Below, in pieces: positions 14,401-22,918 of a stretch of 64,000 bases of DNA. Each line of letters begins with the position of its first letter. The stretch's first letter is position 1. The position numbers were made by a program, and so were the translations under genes. The DNA is from Salinicoccus luteus DSM 17002 (GTDB lineage: Bacteria; Bacillota; Bacilli; Staphylococcales; Salinicoccaceae). Location: positions 280,544-344,543 of the forward strand of contig NZ_KL544008.1 of NCBI RefSeq assembly GCF_000712035.1, written 5' to 3'. Under the pieces are notes generated by a model. That model was not told the DNA's origin. It made no database searches and was given only the letters and a program-made list of their open reading frames with translations.

Positions 14401-15537
14401 ATGATTACTGAAGAGAAAAAAGAAGTCATCAAAGCGACGATTCCTGTACTGGAAGCACATGGAACCGAAATCACATCCACATTCTATCAAAATATGTTCA
14501 AGGCGCATCCAGAGCTCCTGAACATCTTCAACCAGACGAACCAGACGGTCGGCGACCAGCCGAAGGCGCTCGCGATGACGGTATTGGCAGCAGCGAAGCA
14601 TATCGACAACCTCGATGCAATCGTGCCGCATGTTGTCGGCATTGCACATAAGCACCGTGCCCTCGAGATCAAACCGGAACACTATCCAATCGTCGGAAAG
14701 TATCTGCTCGAAGGCATCCAGGAGGTGCTTGGCGACCAGGCGACACCTGAAATCATCGATGCATGGGGAGACTACTACAACCAGATCGCCCAGGTGTTCA
14801 TCGATGTTGAGCAGGATATGTACCAGGCCGCGGCATGGGACGGCTTCAGGCCATTCATCGTCAGGAAGAAGGAAGTCATGACACCTGAAATCGTCAGATT
14901 CACAGTGGATTCAGACGATGTGGACAAGACATTCACAGCCGGACAGTATATTACGGTGAAGGTGAAGCCTGCAGACTATCCTTATGAAGCACTCCGCCAT
15001 TATTCCATCTGCTCCAACGATGCCAAAGACGGCATTACATTTGCGGTGAAACGTGAAGGCCTGGATGACAAGAAGGGTGTCGTATCCAACTATCTGCACA
15101 GTGGTATCGAAGAAGGCGATGCGCTCTTCCTTTCTGCACCGGCAGGCGACTTCAAAGTGGAAGCGGAGCATGACAGACTCCTCTTCATCGCCGGCGGTGT
15201 CGGTGCGACACCGGTCATGGCAATGGCTGAAGAGGCGATTTCAAAAGGCAAGGATGTCAAATTCGTCTACAGTGCAATCAATGAAAACTATCTGCCATTC
15301 AAGGACCAGTTTGAAAAACTGGAGGCGGATGGAGCAGAGATCAAAGTGAAGTATAGTGATACCGACGGCTACCTGAACCGTGAAGACTTCACAGGCAGTG
15401 ATGACCGTGAAATCTACATTTGTGGTTCCATGCCGTTCATGAATACGATGATCGCCGAGCTCAACGCCATGGGCATCGATGATTCCCGCATCCATTTCGA
15501 GCCGTTCGGTCCGAAAATGAGCCTTCAGAAAGTATAA
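14401..15537 (+). CDS. hmp: Flavohaemoglobin, nitric oxide dioxygenase
   Basis: 378 residues. Hmp oxidises NO to nitrate with O2 and NAD(P)H in the cytoplasm. Domains in order: a globin domain (about 1-140) with the proximal haem histidine in GIAHKHRAL (His84-His86 region) and the tyrosine of TFYQNMF; an FAD-binding barrel with the flavin motif LRHYSICS (about 200); and an NAD-binding domain with GGVGATPVMAMAEEA and the terminal CGSMPFMN and FEPFGP segments. The length is slightly below the usual 395-400. AAAGGGG lies eight bases before the ATG. The promoter overlaps an NsrR-like site and nsrR is divergent, giving NO-induced expression. Confidence 0.96.
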   Translation: MITEEKKEVIKATIPVLEAHGTEITSTFYQNMFKAHPELLNIFNQTNQTVGDQPKALAMTVLAAAKHIDNLDAIVPHVVGIAHKHRALEIKPEHYPIVGKYLLEGIQEVLGDQATPEIIDAWGDYYNQIAQVFIDVEQDMYQAAAWDGFRPFIVRKKEVMTPEIVRFTVDSDDVDKTFTAGQYITVKVKPADYPYEALRHYSICSNDAKDGITFAVKREGLDDKKGVVSNYLHSGIEEGDALFLSAPAGDFKVEAEHDRLLFIAGGVGATPVMAMAEEAISKGKDVKFVYSAINENYLPFKDQFEKLEADGAEIKVKYSDTDGYLNREDFTGSDDREIYICGSMPFMNTMIAELNAMGIDDSRIHFEPFGPKMSLQKV

Positions 15538-15570
15538 TAGGCATCCAGCTGATTTTTCGAATATAGATGG

Positions 15571-15609
15571 TACACCCCTCCGCCCCAGATTGGAGAGGTG
15601 TATTTTTTT
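15571..15609 (+). terminator. Intrinsic terminator of hmp
   Basis: TACACCCCTCC (15571-15581) pairs with GGAGAGGTGTA (15592-15602), followed by TTTTTTT. A TATAAT at 15629-15634 just beyond may serve the next gene. Confidence 0.75.
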
Positions 15610-15690
15610 GTTTTGGAATGGTTTATATTATAATGATGGATGGGAAACGAATGATTTTCCGTACCAGCTTAAAAATCAGGAGGCTTCAAA

Positions 15691-16092
15691 ATGGAAAGAA
15701 AATGGGGCATCAACTTCATCCGGGTGGCATCAGTATTCGGCCTGCTCGGTGTATTCATCGGGTCGCAGATGGCCGGGGAGATGGACTACAGCATCCGTCC
15801 GATCCACACACACGTACTGCTTGTGGGATGGCTGTCCATGTTTGCATGGGGCATATTCTACAGCGTCTACCGCATCAGAAATAAACTGCTCGTACATATC
15901 CACGGCATCACGGGCATGGTGGGTGCAGTGATGCTGACCAGCGGGATGTACTTCTATATGCTCAACCCGTTCGGATTCAATGAAACATTCACCATGATTT
16001 ATTTCATCGTAGGCGGCAGCATCCTGCTCATCGCTTTCCTGCTCTTCCTCGTCATCACATTCCTTGTGGAGAAGGACCAGCAGGCCGGTTAG
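15691..16092 (+). CDS. Small 4-TM membrane protein with HxH motif (cytochrome oxidase subunit I-like)
   Basis: 133 residues with four predicted transmembrane helices. Helix 2 carries the motif IRPIHTHVLLVGWLSMFAWG, and another histidine pair occurs in LLVHIHGITGMVGA. This pattern is shared with a widespread family of short membrane proteins that databases often label cytochrome-c oxidase or cbb3 subunit I-like, because the histidines sit as haem ligands do in subunit I. Whether this one binds haem is unknown. AGGAGG lies seven bases before the ATG. It follows hmp but has its own promoter-like TATAAT and a terminator, so a link to NO or respiration is only suggested by position. Confidence 0.72.
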   Translation: MERKWGINFIRVASVFGLLGVFIGSQMAGEMDYSIRPIHTHVLLVGWLSMFAWGIFYSVYRIRNKLLVHIHGITGMVGAVMLTSGMYFYMLNPFGFNETFTMIYFIVGGSILLIAFLLFLVITFLVEKDQQAG

Positions 16093-16096
16093 ACTG

Positions 16097-16121
16097 CTCC
16101 TCTTTAAAAGGAGGAGTTTTT
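16097..16121 (+). terminator. Intrinsic terminator
   Basis: CTCCTC (16097-16102) and GAGGAG (16111-16116) with additional T/A pairs inside, followed by TTTTTG. Confidence 0.65.
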
Positions 16122-16177
16122 GTGTTTCATTTTGTTTTAAAGGGAATGTAGTATTAAAACCATATAGAGAAAGCGAG

Positions 16178-17143
16178 ATGGAGTCCTTGGAATATATTCT
16201 TCTGGTAATCGGCTTTGTCCTGTTGATCAAAGGCGCAGACTACTTCGTAGAGGGCGCCTCGAATATCGCAGTCAAGCTCAATGTATCCCCGCTGCTGGTC
16301 GGTCTGACCATCGTCGCCCTCGGCACCAGTTCACCTGAGGCGACAGTGGCGATTCTGGCAGCGCTCGATGGCAGCCCGGGTGTCGTACTCGGTAATGTCA
16401 TCGGCAGCAACATCGTGAACATCACGGTCGTCGTCGGCCTGACGGCGATGATTGCACCCCTTACAGTGCAGAGCGAAACCGTCCGCAAGGAAATCCCGTT
16501 TGCGATGCTTGCGGCTGTCGTGCTGATGATTCTTATGGCGGACGTGGCGCTGCAGGGGGCGGGAGCGAACATCATCAACCGTGGGGATGGCATCATCATC
16601 CTGCTGTTCTTCTTAGTCTTTCTGTATTATGTATTCGAAATGGCGCGGAAGAACCGCGCCAATGCGACCGAGAAGGTCGATGCGGATGCCGGGGAATCCT
16701 GGTTGAAGAACATACTCTTTACGGTCGGCGGCCTTATTGCGATCATATTCGGCGGGGACATGGTGGTCAACAGCGCCACTGAAATCGCCCTGACCCTCGG
16801 CATGAGCGAAGCGCTCGTCGGTCTGACAATCGTTGCGATCGGTACATCACTGCCTGAAATCATGACGTCGGTCACTGCAGCCCTCAAGGGCAAAGGCGAC
16901 ATGGCCATCGGCAACGTCGTCGGCAGCAACATCTTCAACATCTTCTTCGTCACCGGCACCGCCTCCACTGTGGCACCGATTGCTGCCGAATCCAAGCTGT
17001 TCTTCGACGGCTGGGTGATGGTGGCCCTGACCGTGCTGCTGCTGGTCTTCTCCCGGACCCATTTCAAGATCGGACGGAAGGAAGGAGCGGTACTCGTCAT
17101 CGCCTACATCGCGTATCTGGTGTACATCATCATGAGGAACTAG
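16178..17143 (+). CDS. Na+/Ca2+ antiporter (CaCA family, YrbG type)
   Basis: 321 residues, about ten transmembrane helices in two inverted halves, separated by a short acidic loop (about 165-180). Both alpha repeats are intact: ALGTSSPEATVAILAALDGSPGVVLGNVIGSN in the first half and AIGTSLPEIMTSVTAALKGKGDMAIGNVVGSN in the second; these contain the glutamates and asparagines that coordinate calcium and sodium. Family members exchange Ca2+ for Na+ (or other cations) across the membrane. I chose the ATG at 16178 by comparison with the adjacent paralogue; its ribosome site is weak. A near-identical but interrupted copy follows directly, so the pair is a tandem duplication. Confidence 0.88.
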   Translation: MESLEYILLVIGFVLLIKGADYFVEGASNIAVKLNVSPLLVGLTIVALGTSSPEATVAILAALDGSPGVVLGNVIGSNIVNITVVVGLTAMIAPLTVQSETVRKEIPFAMLAAVVLMILMADVALQGAGANIINRGDGIIILLFFLVFLYYVFEMARKNRANATEKVDADAGESWLKNILFTVGGLIAIIFGGDMVVNSATEIALTLGMSEALVGLTIVAIGTSLPEIMTSVTAALKGKGDMAIGNVVGSNIFNIFFVTGTASTVAPIAAESKLFFDGWVMVALTVLLLVFSRTHFKIGRKEGAVLVIAYIAYLVYIIMRN

Positions 17144-17182
17144 GTGATGATGGTGCATATCATAAAAATACCCCCTGTTTTT

Positions 17183-17216
17183 CTCCTTCTCGGTGAAGAG
17201 AAGGAGTTATTATTTT
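17183..17216 (+). terminator. Intrinsic terminator between tandem antiporters
   Basis: CTCCTTCTC (17183-17191) pairs perfectly with GAGAAGGAG (17198-17206); the following tract is TTATTATTTTAT, a moderate terminator. Confidence 0.6.
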
Positions 17217-17269
17217 ATAATTAATAGGGAATGGAGTGGAGAAGTCAATCCATATTCCAGGAAAGAGAG

Positions 17270-18241
17270 ATGAAGGTATTGGTTTATATTCTGCTCATCA
17301 TAGGTTTTATACTGCTGATCAAAGGGGCGGACTACTTTGTTGAAGGCGCCTCGAACATCGCCTTCAGGCTGAATGTCTCCCCACTTCTGATCGGATTGAC
17401 CATCGTGGCCTTCGGGACAAGTGCACCGGAAGCGACAGTGTCCATCGCAGGGGCGCTTGAAGGGAGCGCGGGCGTTGTGCTCGGCAACGTCATCGGCAGC
17501 AACATCGTCAACATTACGCTTGTACTCGGCATCACCGCACTCATCGCTCCAATTGCCGTAAAGAGTGAAACGGTGCGCAAGGAGATACCGTTCGCCCTGT
17601 TGGCCACCATCATACTGATGATACTGATGGCGGATGTGGTACTCCAGAATGCTGCGGAAAATATACTGGGTCTGGGCGATGGCCTGGTCATCCTGCTGAT
17701 CTTCACCATATTTTTATACTATGTATTCGAAATCGCCATGAAGAACCGTGCGGAAGCGGAGGCTGAGGTGGATGTCGATTCCGATACCGGCGGGGCCTAG
17801 CCGAAGAATATAATGCTGACTGCCGGCGGCCTCGTTGCCATCGTATTCGGCGGCAGCATGGTCGTCGATGGTGCAATAGAAATCGCCCTGGCCCTCGGCA
17901 TGAGCGAGACGCTTGTAGGCCTGACGATTGTTGCGGTCGGGACATCCCTCCCTGAAATCATAACCTCCATTACAGCGGCCCTGAAGAATCAGGGGGATAT
18001 CGCTTTCGGCAATATTGTGGGGAGCAACATTTTCAACATCCTCTTCGTTGCCGGGGCCTCTTCTGTGATCGCCCCTCTGACCATCGAGTCCAAACTGTTC
18101 TTCGACGGCTGGGTGATGGTGGCCCTGACCGTACTGCTGCTGATCTTCTCCCGGACCCGTTTCAAGATCGGACGCAGAGAAGGGGCGGTCATGCTTGCCG
18201 CCTATCTCGCCTATCTCGTGTACATCATCATAAGGAACTAG
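17270..18241 (+). pseudogene. Second Na+/Ca2+ antiporter copy, split by an in-frame TAG
   Basis: The reading frame starting at the ATG of 17270 (ribosome site GGAAAG) aligns along its whole length with the antiporter at 16178-17143. A TAG at 17798-17800 interrupts it in the cytoplasmic loop between the halves; the neighbour has TGG (Trp) in the matching place, so a single G-to-A change explains the stop. The frame continues immediately behind it, and the second half (from ATG 17813, no ribosome site) keeps an intact alpha-2 repeat VGTSLPEIITSITAALKNQGDIAFGNIVGSN. Both halves look well preserved, so the break is recent, a sequencing error, or bypassed by read-through. The halves could also work as two chains. 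Confidence 0.75.
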
Positions 18242-18311
18242 GTGCCTGAACCCCAGATCAATTCATTAATCCTGGGTGGCTTGAATCATATACAGCAGAA
18301 AAATCAGAACA

Positions 18312-18347
18312 CCCCGCCTGCCTCCATATATAGGCAGGGGGGTTTTT
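18312..18347 (+). terminator. Intrinsic terminator
   Basis: CCCCGCCTGCCT (18312-18323) pairs with AGGCAGGGGGG (18332-18342), followed by TTTTTGC, ending the antiporter region. Confidence 0.75.
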
Positions 18348-18506
18348 GCTATGAAGAAAAGGAGATGAACAAAAGATCACCAGTGGTGATGGGATACTCG
18401 TTTTCGGGGGCAGAGTTCATGTATAGGGATCATGGGAGCAAATAAAGAGGTCCAATTGCCACTCGTGGTTCCGGCCCGGCGACAATTGGCACGCCTCCCA
18501 CGCACA
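18348..18506. other. Gap with a GC-rich interrupted inverted repeat
   Basis: No supported gene. CCAATTG (18452-18458) and CAATTGG (18483-18489) flank a GC-rich core with internal self-complementarity (CCAC/GTGG and CCGG/CCGG types). A 26-codon ORF at about 18365-18445 has its AAGGAG directly touching the ATG, too close for normal initiation. Confidence 0.35.
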
Positions 18507-18538
18507 AAAGCCCTGACGGCATATGCCGTCAGGGCTTT
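18507..18538. terminator. Bidirectional terminator downstream of folD
   Basis: A perfect 32-bp palindrome: AAAGCCCTGACGGCAT (18507-18522) and its complement (18523-18538), with T-runs on either strand. Confidence 0.8.
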
Positions 18539-18554
18539 ATTACATATAATAGGA

Positions 18555-19406
18555 TTATTCGATGCCGTTGTGCCATTTGGCAGCGAGCAGTGTGTTGTTG
18601 AGCACCATTGTGATCGTCAGCGGGCCGACACCGCCTGGCACCGGCGTAATGTAGCTGGCGACTTCCTTGGCGGAATCGAAATCGACATCACCGACAAGCT
18701 TTTCGTCGACGACGGTGTTGCCGACGTCGATGACGATGGCGCCTTCTTTAAGGTGTGCGCCTGTCACAAGACCGGGTGCACCGACGGCGCTGACGATGAC
18801 GTCATAGTCCTTCAGCTTGTCCGTCAGATCCTTTGTCCGGGAATGCATAAGGGTGACAGTGGCGTTCTCGTTGGTGAGCAGCTTGGCGACAGGCTGTCCG
18901 ACGATGTGGGACCGGCCGATCACCGCAACGTCCTTCCCTTCGAGGGAGCCGGTATGCTTGAGCAGTTCCATGATGCCGAGCGGCGTACATGGTACGAAGG
19001 TGCGCTGGCCTGTATAGAGCCGGCCGATATTCACCGGATGGAAGCCGTCGACGTCCTTGTGCGGTGCAATCGCTTCGAGCACCTTCTCCTCGCTGACCTG
19101 TTCCGGGAGGGGGACCTGGACAAGGATGCCGTTGACTGCATCATCATTGTTCAGGCGGTCGATGGTACTGAGCACCTCTTCTTCAGATGTGTCCTCATCA
19201 AGGTGGACAATCTCCGATGTCATGCCGATTTTTTCGGCGGCTTTATTTTTTGAGCGGACATAGCTCAAAGAGGCACCATCGTTGCCGACGATCACAACCG
19301 TCAGGTTCGGGGTGATGCCTTTACTTTTTAATCTCTCAACTTCTTCGGCAAGGCCGGCGCGGTATTCCTTCGCGATTTCCCTGCCGTTCAAGAGTTCTGC
19401 TGTCAT
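18555..19406 (-). CDS. folD: Bifunctional methylenetetrahydrofolate dehydrogenase/cyclohydrolase
   Basis: 283 residues, the usual FolD length. It converts 5,10-methylene-THF to 10-formyl-THF, the one-carbon donor used by PurN and PurH in the adjacent operon. Motifs: [15 protein letters not shown] with the catalytic lysine, [37 protein letters not shown], the dinucleotide-binding [14 protein letters not shown], and [18 protein letters not shown] near the end. GGAGG lies nine bases before the ATG at 19404-19406; an upstream in-frame ATG has no ribosome site. It is transcribed divergently from the purine operon, as in staphylococci. Confidence 0.97.
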   Translation of the reverse strand: MTAELLNGREIAKEYRAGLAEEVERLKSKGITPNLTVVIVGNDGASLSYVRSKNKAAEKIGMTSEIVHLDEDTSEEEVLSTIDRLNNDDAVNGILVQVPLPEQVSEEKVLEAIAPHKDVDGFHPVNIGRLYTGQRTFVPCTPLGIMELLKHTGSLEGKDVAVIGRSHIVGQPVAKLLTNENATVTLMHSRTKDLTDKLKDYDVIVSAVGAPGLVTGAHLKEGAIVIDVGNTVVDEKLVGDVDFDSAKEVASYITPVPGGVGPLTITMVLNNTLLAAKWHNGIE

Positions 19407-19565
19407 CTTAAAACGCCTCCTAAAAGATTTTCCTCCTCCATTATCCATGAGTTTATTGAAAATTTCCATATTCATTTTATGAATCTGCCTACTTCATCAC
19501 ATTTTCAGAATATTGTTTCAAACATGAACAATAACGTATATTAGCATGTATATGTAAGGTATTAA

Positions 19566-19612
19566 TTAACAAAATGCATACAATAAGATATAAAAATAAA
19601 TAAATGTTCGTT
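19566..19612 (+). promoter_or_regulatory. Purine operon promoter with PurBox-like site
   Basis: TTAACA (19566-19571), 17-bp spacer and TATAAA (19589-19594) make a plausible promoter. The inverse of AAAAACGAACATT (about 19603-19615 read on the minus strand) matches the PurR PurBox AWWWCCGAACWWT at 12 of 13 positions and sits on the predicted start. A weaker TGAACAAT half-site lies upstream near 19525. Two PurBoxes normally lie about 16 bp apart, which I do not see, so PurR control is likely by pathway but not proven here. No purine riboswitch was recognised in the roughly 90-nt leader. Confidence 0.45.
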
Positions 19613-19692
19613 TTTTGGGTTGATTATCCACATCCATATTGTTAAGCTGAACTTGAGAAAAAAACATTGGACATAAGAGAGGGTATTTATTC

Positions 19693-20175
19693 ATGACAGT
19701 TGGAATAATTATGGGCAGTTCTTCGGACTGGCCGACGATGAAGCATGCAGGCGACATGCTGGATACTTTTTCAATACCGTACGAAAAGAAAGTGGTAAGT
19801 GCCCATCGTACACCGGAAATGATGATGGACTATGCAAGAACAGCGAAATCGCGCGGCATCAAAGTGATCATTGCGGGCGCCGGCGGGGCAGCACACCTGC
19901 CGGGCATGGTGGCTTCGATGACGAACATCCCGGTCATCGGCGTGCCGATCGAATCGAAGGCGCTGCAGGGTCTGGATTCCCTGCTCTCCATCGTCCAGAT
20001 GCCGGGCGGCATCCCGGTGGCGACGACGGCGATCGGCAAGGCGGGCAGCACGAATGCCGGCATACTGGCGGCACGGATGCTTGCAGTGGGCGAGCCGGAA
20101 ATCTATGACAAACTCGAGGCGTACACGAAATCATTGGAGGAGAAAGTGGAGGCGATGCAGGATGAGCTCAATTAG
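19693..20175 (+). CDS. purE: N5-carboxyaminoimidazole ribonucleotide mutase
   Basis: 160 residues, class I PurE, which moves the carboxyl group of N5-CAIR to give CAIR after PurK. Signature parts are [18 protein letters not shown] at the start, [13 protein letters not shown] with the catalytic histidine, and [16 protein letters not shown]. It is the first gene of the eleven-gene purine operon, preceded by GAGAGGG. Confidence 0.97.
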   Translation: MTVGIIMGSSSDWPTMKHAGDMLDTFSIPYEKKVVSAHRTPEMMMDYARTAKSRGIKVIIAGAGGAAHLPGMVASMTNIPVIGVPIESKALQGLDSLLSIVQMPGGIPVATTAIGKAGSTNAGILAARMLAVGEPEIYDKLEAYTKSLEEKVEAMQDELN

Positions 20176-21283
20176 TTTCGGAGGTACAATCGGAATCATC
20201 GGAGGCGGCCAGCTCGGCAAGATGCTCGCCCAGAGTGCACTCAGGATGGGGTACCGGGTGGCCATACTCGATCCGTCGGAGGATGCACCGGCAAGAGCGA
20301 CGTGTCATACGTTCATCCACGCGCCCTTCAGTGATTTCGAGGCACTGAAACAACTGTGTGAACTATCCGATGTCGTCACTTATGAATTCGAGAACATCGA
20401 TGCGCATATTCTTCGGACACTCGTCCATGACTATAACGTACCGCAGGGTGCGGAAACGGTGCTGACACTCCAGAACCGCGATCTCGAGAAGGCGGCGATA
20501 CAGGCGGCGGGCGCCGACATCGTCCCGTATCAGAAAATAGAAGATGAGGAATCACTGGATGGATTCATCCAGGAGCACGGCCTGCCGGTCATCGTCAAGA
20601 CGACGACGGGCGGCTATGACGGCAAGGGCCAGATGGTGATTGAGAACAGTTCGGACCTTGCAGAAGCATCCATCCCATTCTATGAAGCGGAATGGGTGGT
20701 GGAGAAATACCTCCGCCTCGAGCGCGAAGTCTCCCTGACGACAGCACGCAGCACAAGCGGTCAGATCATTCATTTCCCTCTACAGGAGAATCTCCACAAG
20801 AACCAGATCCTCTACCGCACGATTGCCCCCTCACGCCTTGACTACGAGGAGGAGGCGAAGCGTGCCGTCCGACAGATCATGGAAGCGATGCACTTCGTCG
20901 GCGTGTTCACAGTGGAATTCTTCATCGACCGGGACGGCCGGCTGTATGTCAATGAAATTGCTCCGAGGCCGCACAACTCGGCGCACCACACGATCGAGTC
21001 ATGCAGCATCAGCCAGTTCGATGCCCATATCCTGGCGCTGCTCGACCACCCGATGCCGGAAGTCCGCCAGCATCAGCAGGCGATCATGATGAACCTGCTC
21101 GGTGATGACCTCGACCGTCTGGAGGACACACTGTTCAGCCAGCCGGACTGGCATGTGCATGTCTACGGCAAGACGGGCCGCAAACCCGCCCGCAAGATGG
21201 GACATGTGACACTGCTTACGGATGATGTCGGGACGACACTCGATCATCTGGAACAAAAATTTATCAGGGGAGTCGAAGCATAA
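20162..21283 (+). CDS. purK: N5-carboxyaminoimidazole ribonucleotide synthase
   Basis: 373 residues, ATP-grasp enzyme making N5-CAIR from AIR, bicarbonate and ATP. It begins [20 protein letters not shown] with the glycine-rich nucleotide loop; the ATP-grasp core includes [16 protein letters not shown], and [17 protein letters not shown] marks the C-terminal metal/ATP site. The ATG at 20162 overlaps purE by 14 bp, indicating coupled translation with the mutase that uses its unstable product. Confidence 0.96.
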   Translation: MSSISFGGTIGIIGGGQLGKMLAQSALRMGYRVAILDPSEDAPARATCHTFIHAPFSDFEALKQLCELSDVVTYEFENIDAHILRTLVHDYNVPQGAETVLTLQNRDLEKAAIQAAGADIVPYQKIEDEESLDGFIQEHGLPVIVKTTTGGYDGKGQMVIENSSDLAEASIPFYEAEWVVEKYLRLEREVSLTTARSTSGQIIHFPLQENLHKNQILYRTIAPSRLDYEEEAKRAVRQIMEAMHFVGVFTVEFFIDRDGRLYVNEIAPRPHNSAHHTIESCSISQFDAHILALLDHPMPEVRQHQQAIMMNLLGDDLDRLEDTLFSQPDWHVHVYGKTGRKPARKMGHVTLLTDDVGTTLDHLEQKFIRGVEA

Positions 21284-21984
21284 TGCTCTTATATGAAGGA
21301 AAAGCGAAACGGGTCTTCAAAACGGAGGCGGATGGCGTCTACCGCATCGAATACAAGGACGAAGTGACGGCAGGGAACGGGGAAAAGCACGATTTCCTTG
21401 AAGGAAAGGGACGGCTCAACAATCTGATTTCCGCCGACATCTTCGAATACATGGCTTCGAACGGCGTCGACTCGCACTTTGTGGAGCGCATCAGTGAGAC
21501 GGAGCAGCTTGTACGCGCCGTCGACATCATCCCGCTCGAAGTGGTGGTCAGAAACTTTGCTGCGGGCAGCATCGTCAAGCGCCTTGGACTGGAATCCCAC
21601 CAGCCGCTCGATCCGCCGCTCGTCGAGTTCTTCTACAAGAACGACGACCTCGGCGATCCGATCCTGACGGACGACCACGTGCTGATGCTCGGGCTTGCGA
21701 CAACTGAGGAGATCAGGGCGCTTAAGACGGCCACCCTGAAGATAAACACCGTGCTCAGCCGGATGATGGCTGAGATGTCACTCTCCCTCATCGACTTCAA
21801 GATAGAGTTCGGCAAGGACCAGGATGGAAACATCGTCCTTGCAGATGAGATTTCACCGGATACATGCCGCATCGTCGATATGGAGACGAAGGAGAATTTC
21901 GACAAGGATGTATACCGCAACAGCACAGGGTCACTGCTCGATACGTACACCGCATTCTATAACAAGATGGAGGCCATTAGATAA
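21283..21984 (+). CDS. purC: Phosphoribosylaminoimidazole-succinocarboxamide synthase
   Basis: 233 residues, SAICAR synthetase, which joins aspartate to CAIR using ATP. It opens [14 protein letters not shown] and has VPLEVVVRN-type segment [21 protein letters not shown] and [26 protein letters not shown], all diagnostic. The start overlaps the purK stop in a TAATG. Confidence 0.97.
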   Translation: MLLYEGKAKRVFKTEADGVYRIEYKDEVTAGNGEKHDFLEGKGRLNNLISADIFEYMASNGVDSHFVERISETEQLVRAVDIIPLEVVVRNFAAGSIVKRLGLESHQPLDPPLVEFFYKNDDLGDPILTDDHVLMLGLATTEEIRALKTATLKINTVLSRMMAEMSLSLIDFKIEFGKDQDGNIVLADEISPDTCRIVDMETKENFDKDVYRNSTGSLLDTYTAFYNKMEAIR

Positions 21985-22241
21985 TGAAAAAGGTAGAACT
22001 GATCGTCACACTGAAACCACAGGTACTGGATACGCAAGGGGAGGCGCTGAACCGTGCTGTGCACGAGCTCGACCATGATGAAATCACCAACATCCGCGTC
22101 GGCAAGGTCCTTTATTTCGACATAGATGAAACGGATGATGCAAAGATCGACGACAGTGTGCGCCAGCTGTCCGAGAAGCTGTTCACGAATACGGTCATCG
22201 AAACATACACGTACAGGATCCTTGACGAGGTGTCCCAATAA
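21984..22241 (+). CDS. purS: FGAM synthase subunit PurS
   Basis: 85 residues. PurS is the small structural subunit that, with PurQ and PurL, forms the Gram-positive FGAR amidotransferase. Typical sequence [20 protein letters not shown] with VRVGK-like [13 protein letters not shown] and a C-terminal CxxLLxNxV-like segment ([14 protein letters not shown]). Start and stop overlap its neighbours by one base each. Confidence 0.95.
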   Translation: MKKVELIVTLKPQVLDTQGEALNRAVHELDHDEITNIRVGKVLYFDIDETDDAKIDDSVRQLSEKLFTNTVIETYTYRILDEVSQ

Positions 22242-22918
22242 TGAAGTTTGCAGTCGTGAAATTTCCAGGGTCGAACTGTGACAGGGACATGCTGAATGCC
22301 GCCATCAAGGCAGGCGGCGAGGCGGAGTATGTCGACTACCGCGAAACCTCCCTCGAAGGATATGATGGCGTATTGATTCCGGGCGGCTTTTCATTCGGCG
22401 ACTACTTGAGGAGCGGTGCGATGGCGAGTGTGGCACCGATCACCCGTGCCATAAAAGAGGCGGCGTCAGCAGGCAGGCCGGTGCTCGGCGTCTGCAACGG
22501 ATTCCAGATACTGACTGAAATCGGCCTTCTGCCGGGTGCACTCATCTTCAATGATACACATACATTCATCTCCCGCAATGAAGTGCTGACGATCACGAAC
22601 AATGAAACGGCGTTCACCAGCGGATACGAAAAGGGCGAATCCGTCGTCTTCCCGGTTGCACATGGCGAAGGGCACTACTACTGCGACGACGAGACATACG
22701 AAACACTTGCAGCGAACGACCGGATCGTGCTCACATACCATGACAATCCGAATGGTTCGCGGGCGGATATCGCCGGCATCGTCAACGAGGCGGGCAACGT
22801 CTTCGGCCTGATGCCGCACCCGGAGCGCGCCCTCGAGTCACTGCTCGGCAGCGACGACGGCATGAGACTTTTTGAAAAAATGAACGATTGGGAGGCAAAC
22901 CATGATTACATTCACTGA
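22241..22918 (+). CDS. purQ: FGAM synthase, glutaminase subunit PurQ
   Basis: 225 residues, class I glutamine amidotransferase that supplies ammonia to PurL. Nucleophile in [10 protein letters not shown] (Cys86 region), oxyanion loop [16 protein letters not shown], and the catalytic His-Glu pair in MPHPERALE. Overlaps purS by one base and purL by 17. Confidence 0.97.
   Translation: MKFAVVKFPGSNCDRDMLNAAIKAGGEAEYVDYRETSLEGYDGVLIPGGFSFGDYLRSGAMASVAPITRAIKEAASAGRPVLGVCNGFQILTEIGLLPGALIFNDTHTFISRNEVLTITNNETAFTSGYEKGESVVFPVAHGEGHYYCDDETYETLAANDRIVLTYHDNPNGSRADIAGIVNEAGNVFGLMPHPERALESLLGSDDGMRLFEKMNDWEANHDYIH

Noticed and set aside
18365-18445. 26-codon ORF after the antiporter terminator
   Set aside because: AAGGAG touches the start codon, leaving no spacing; no conservation can be judged.
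19507-19535. Second PurBox upstream of purE
   Set aside because: Only the GAACAAT half fits, and its distance from the better box is about 75 bp instead of about 16.
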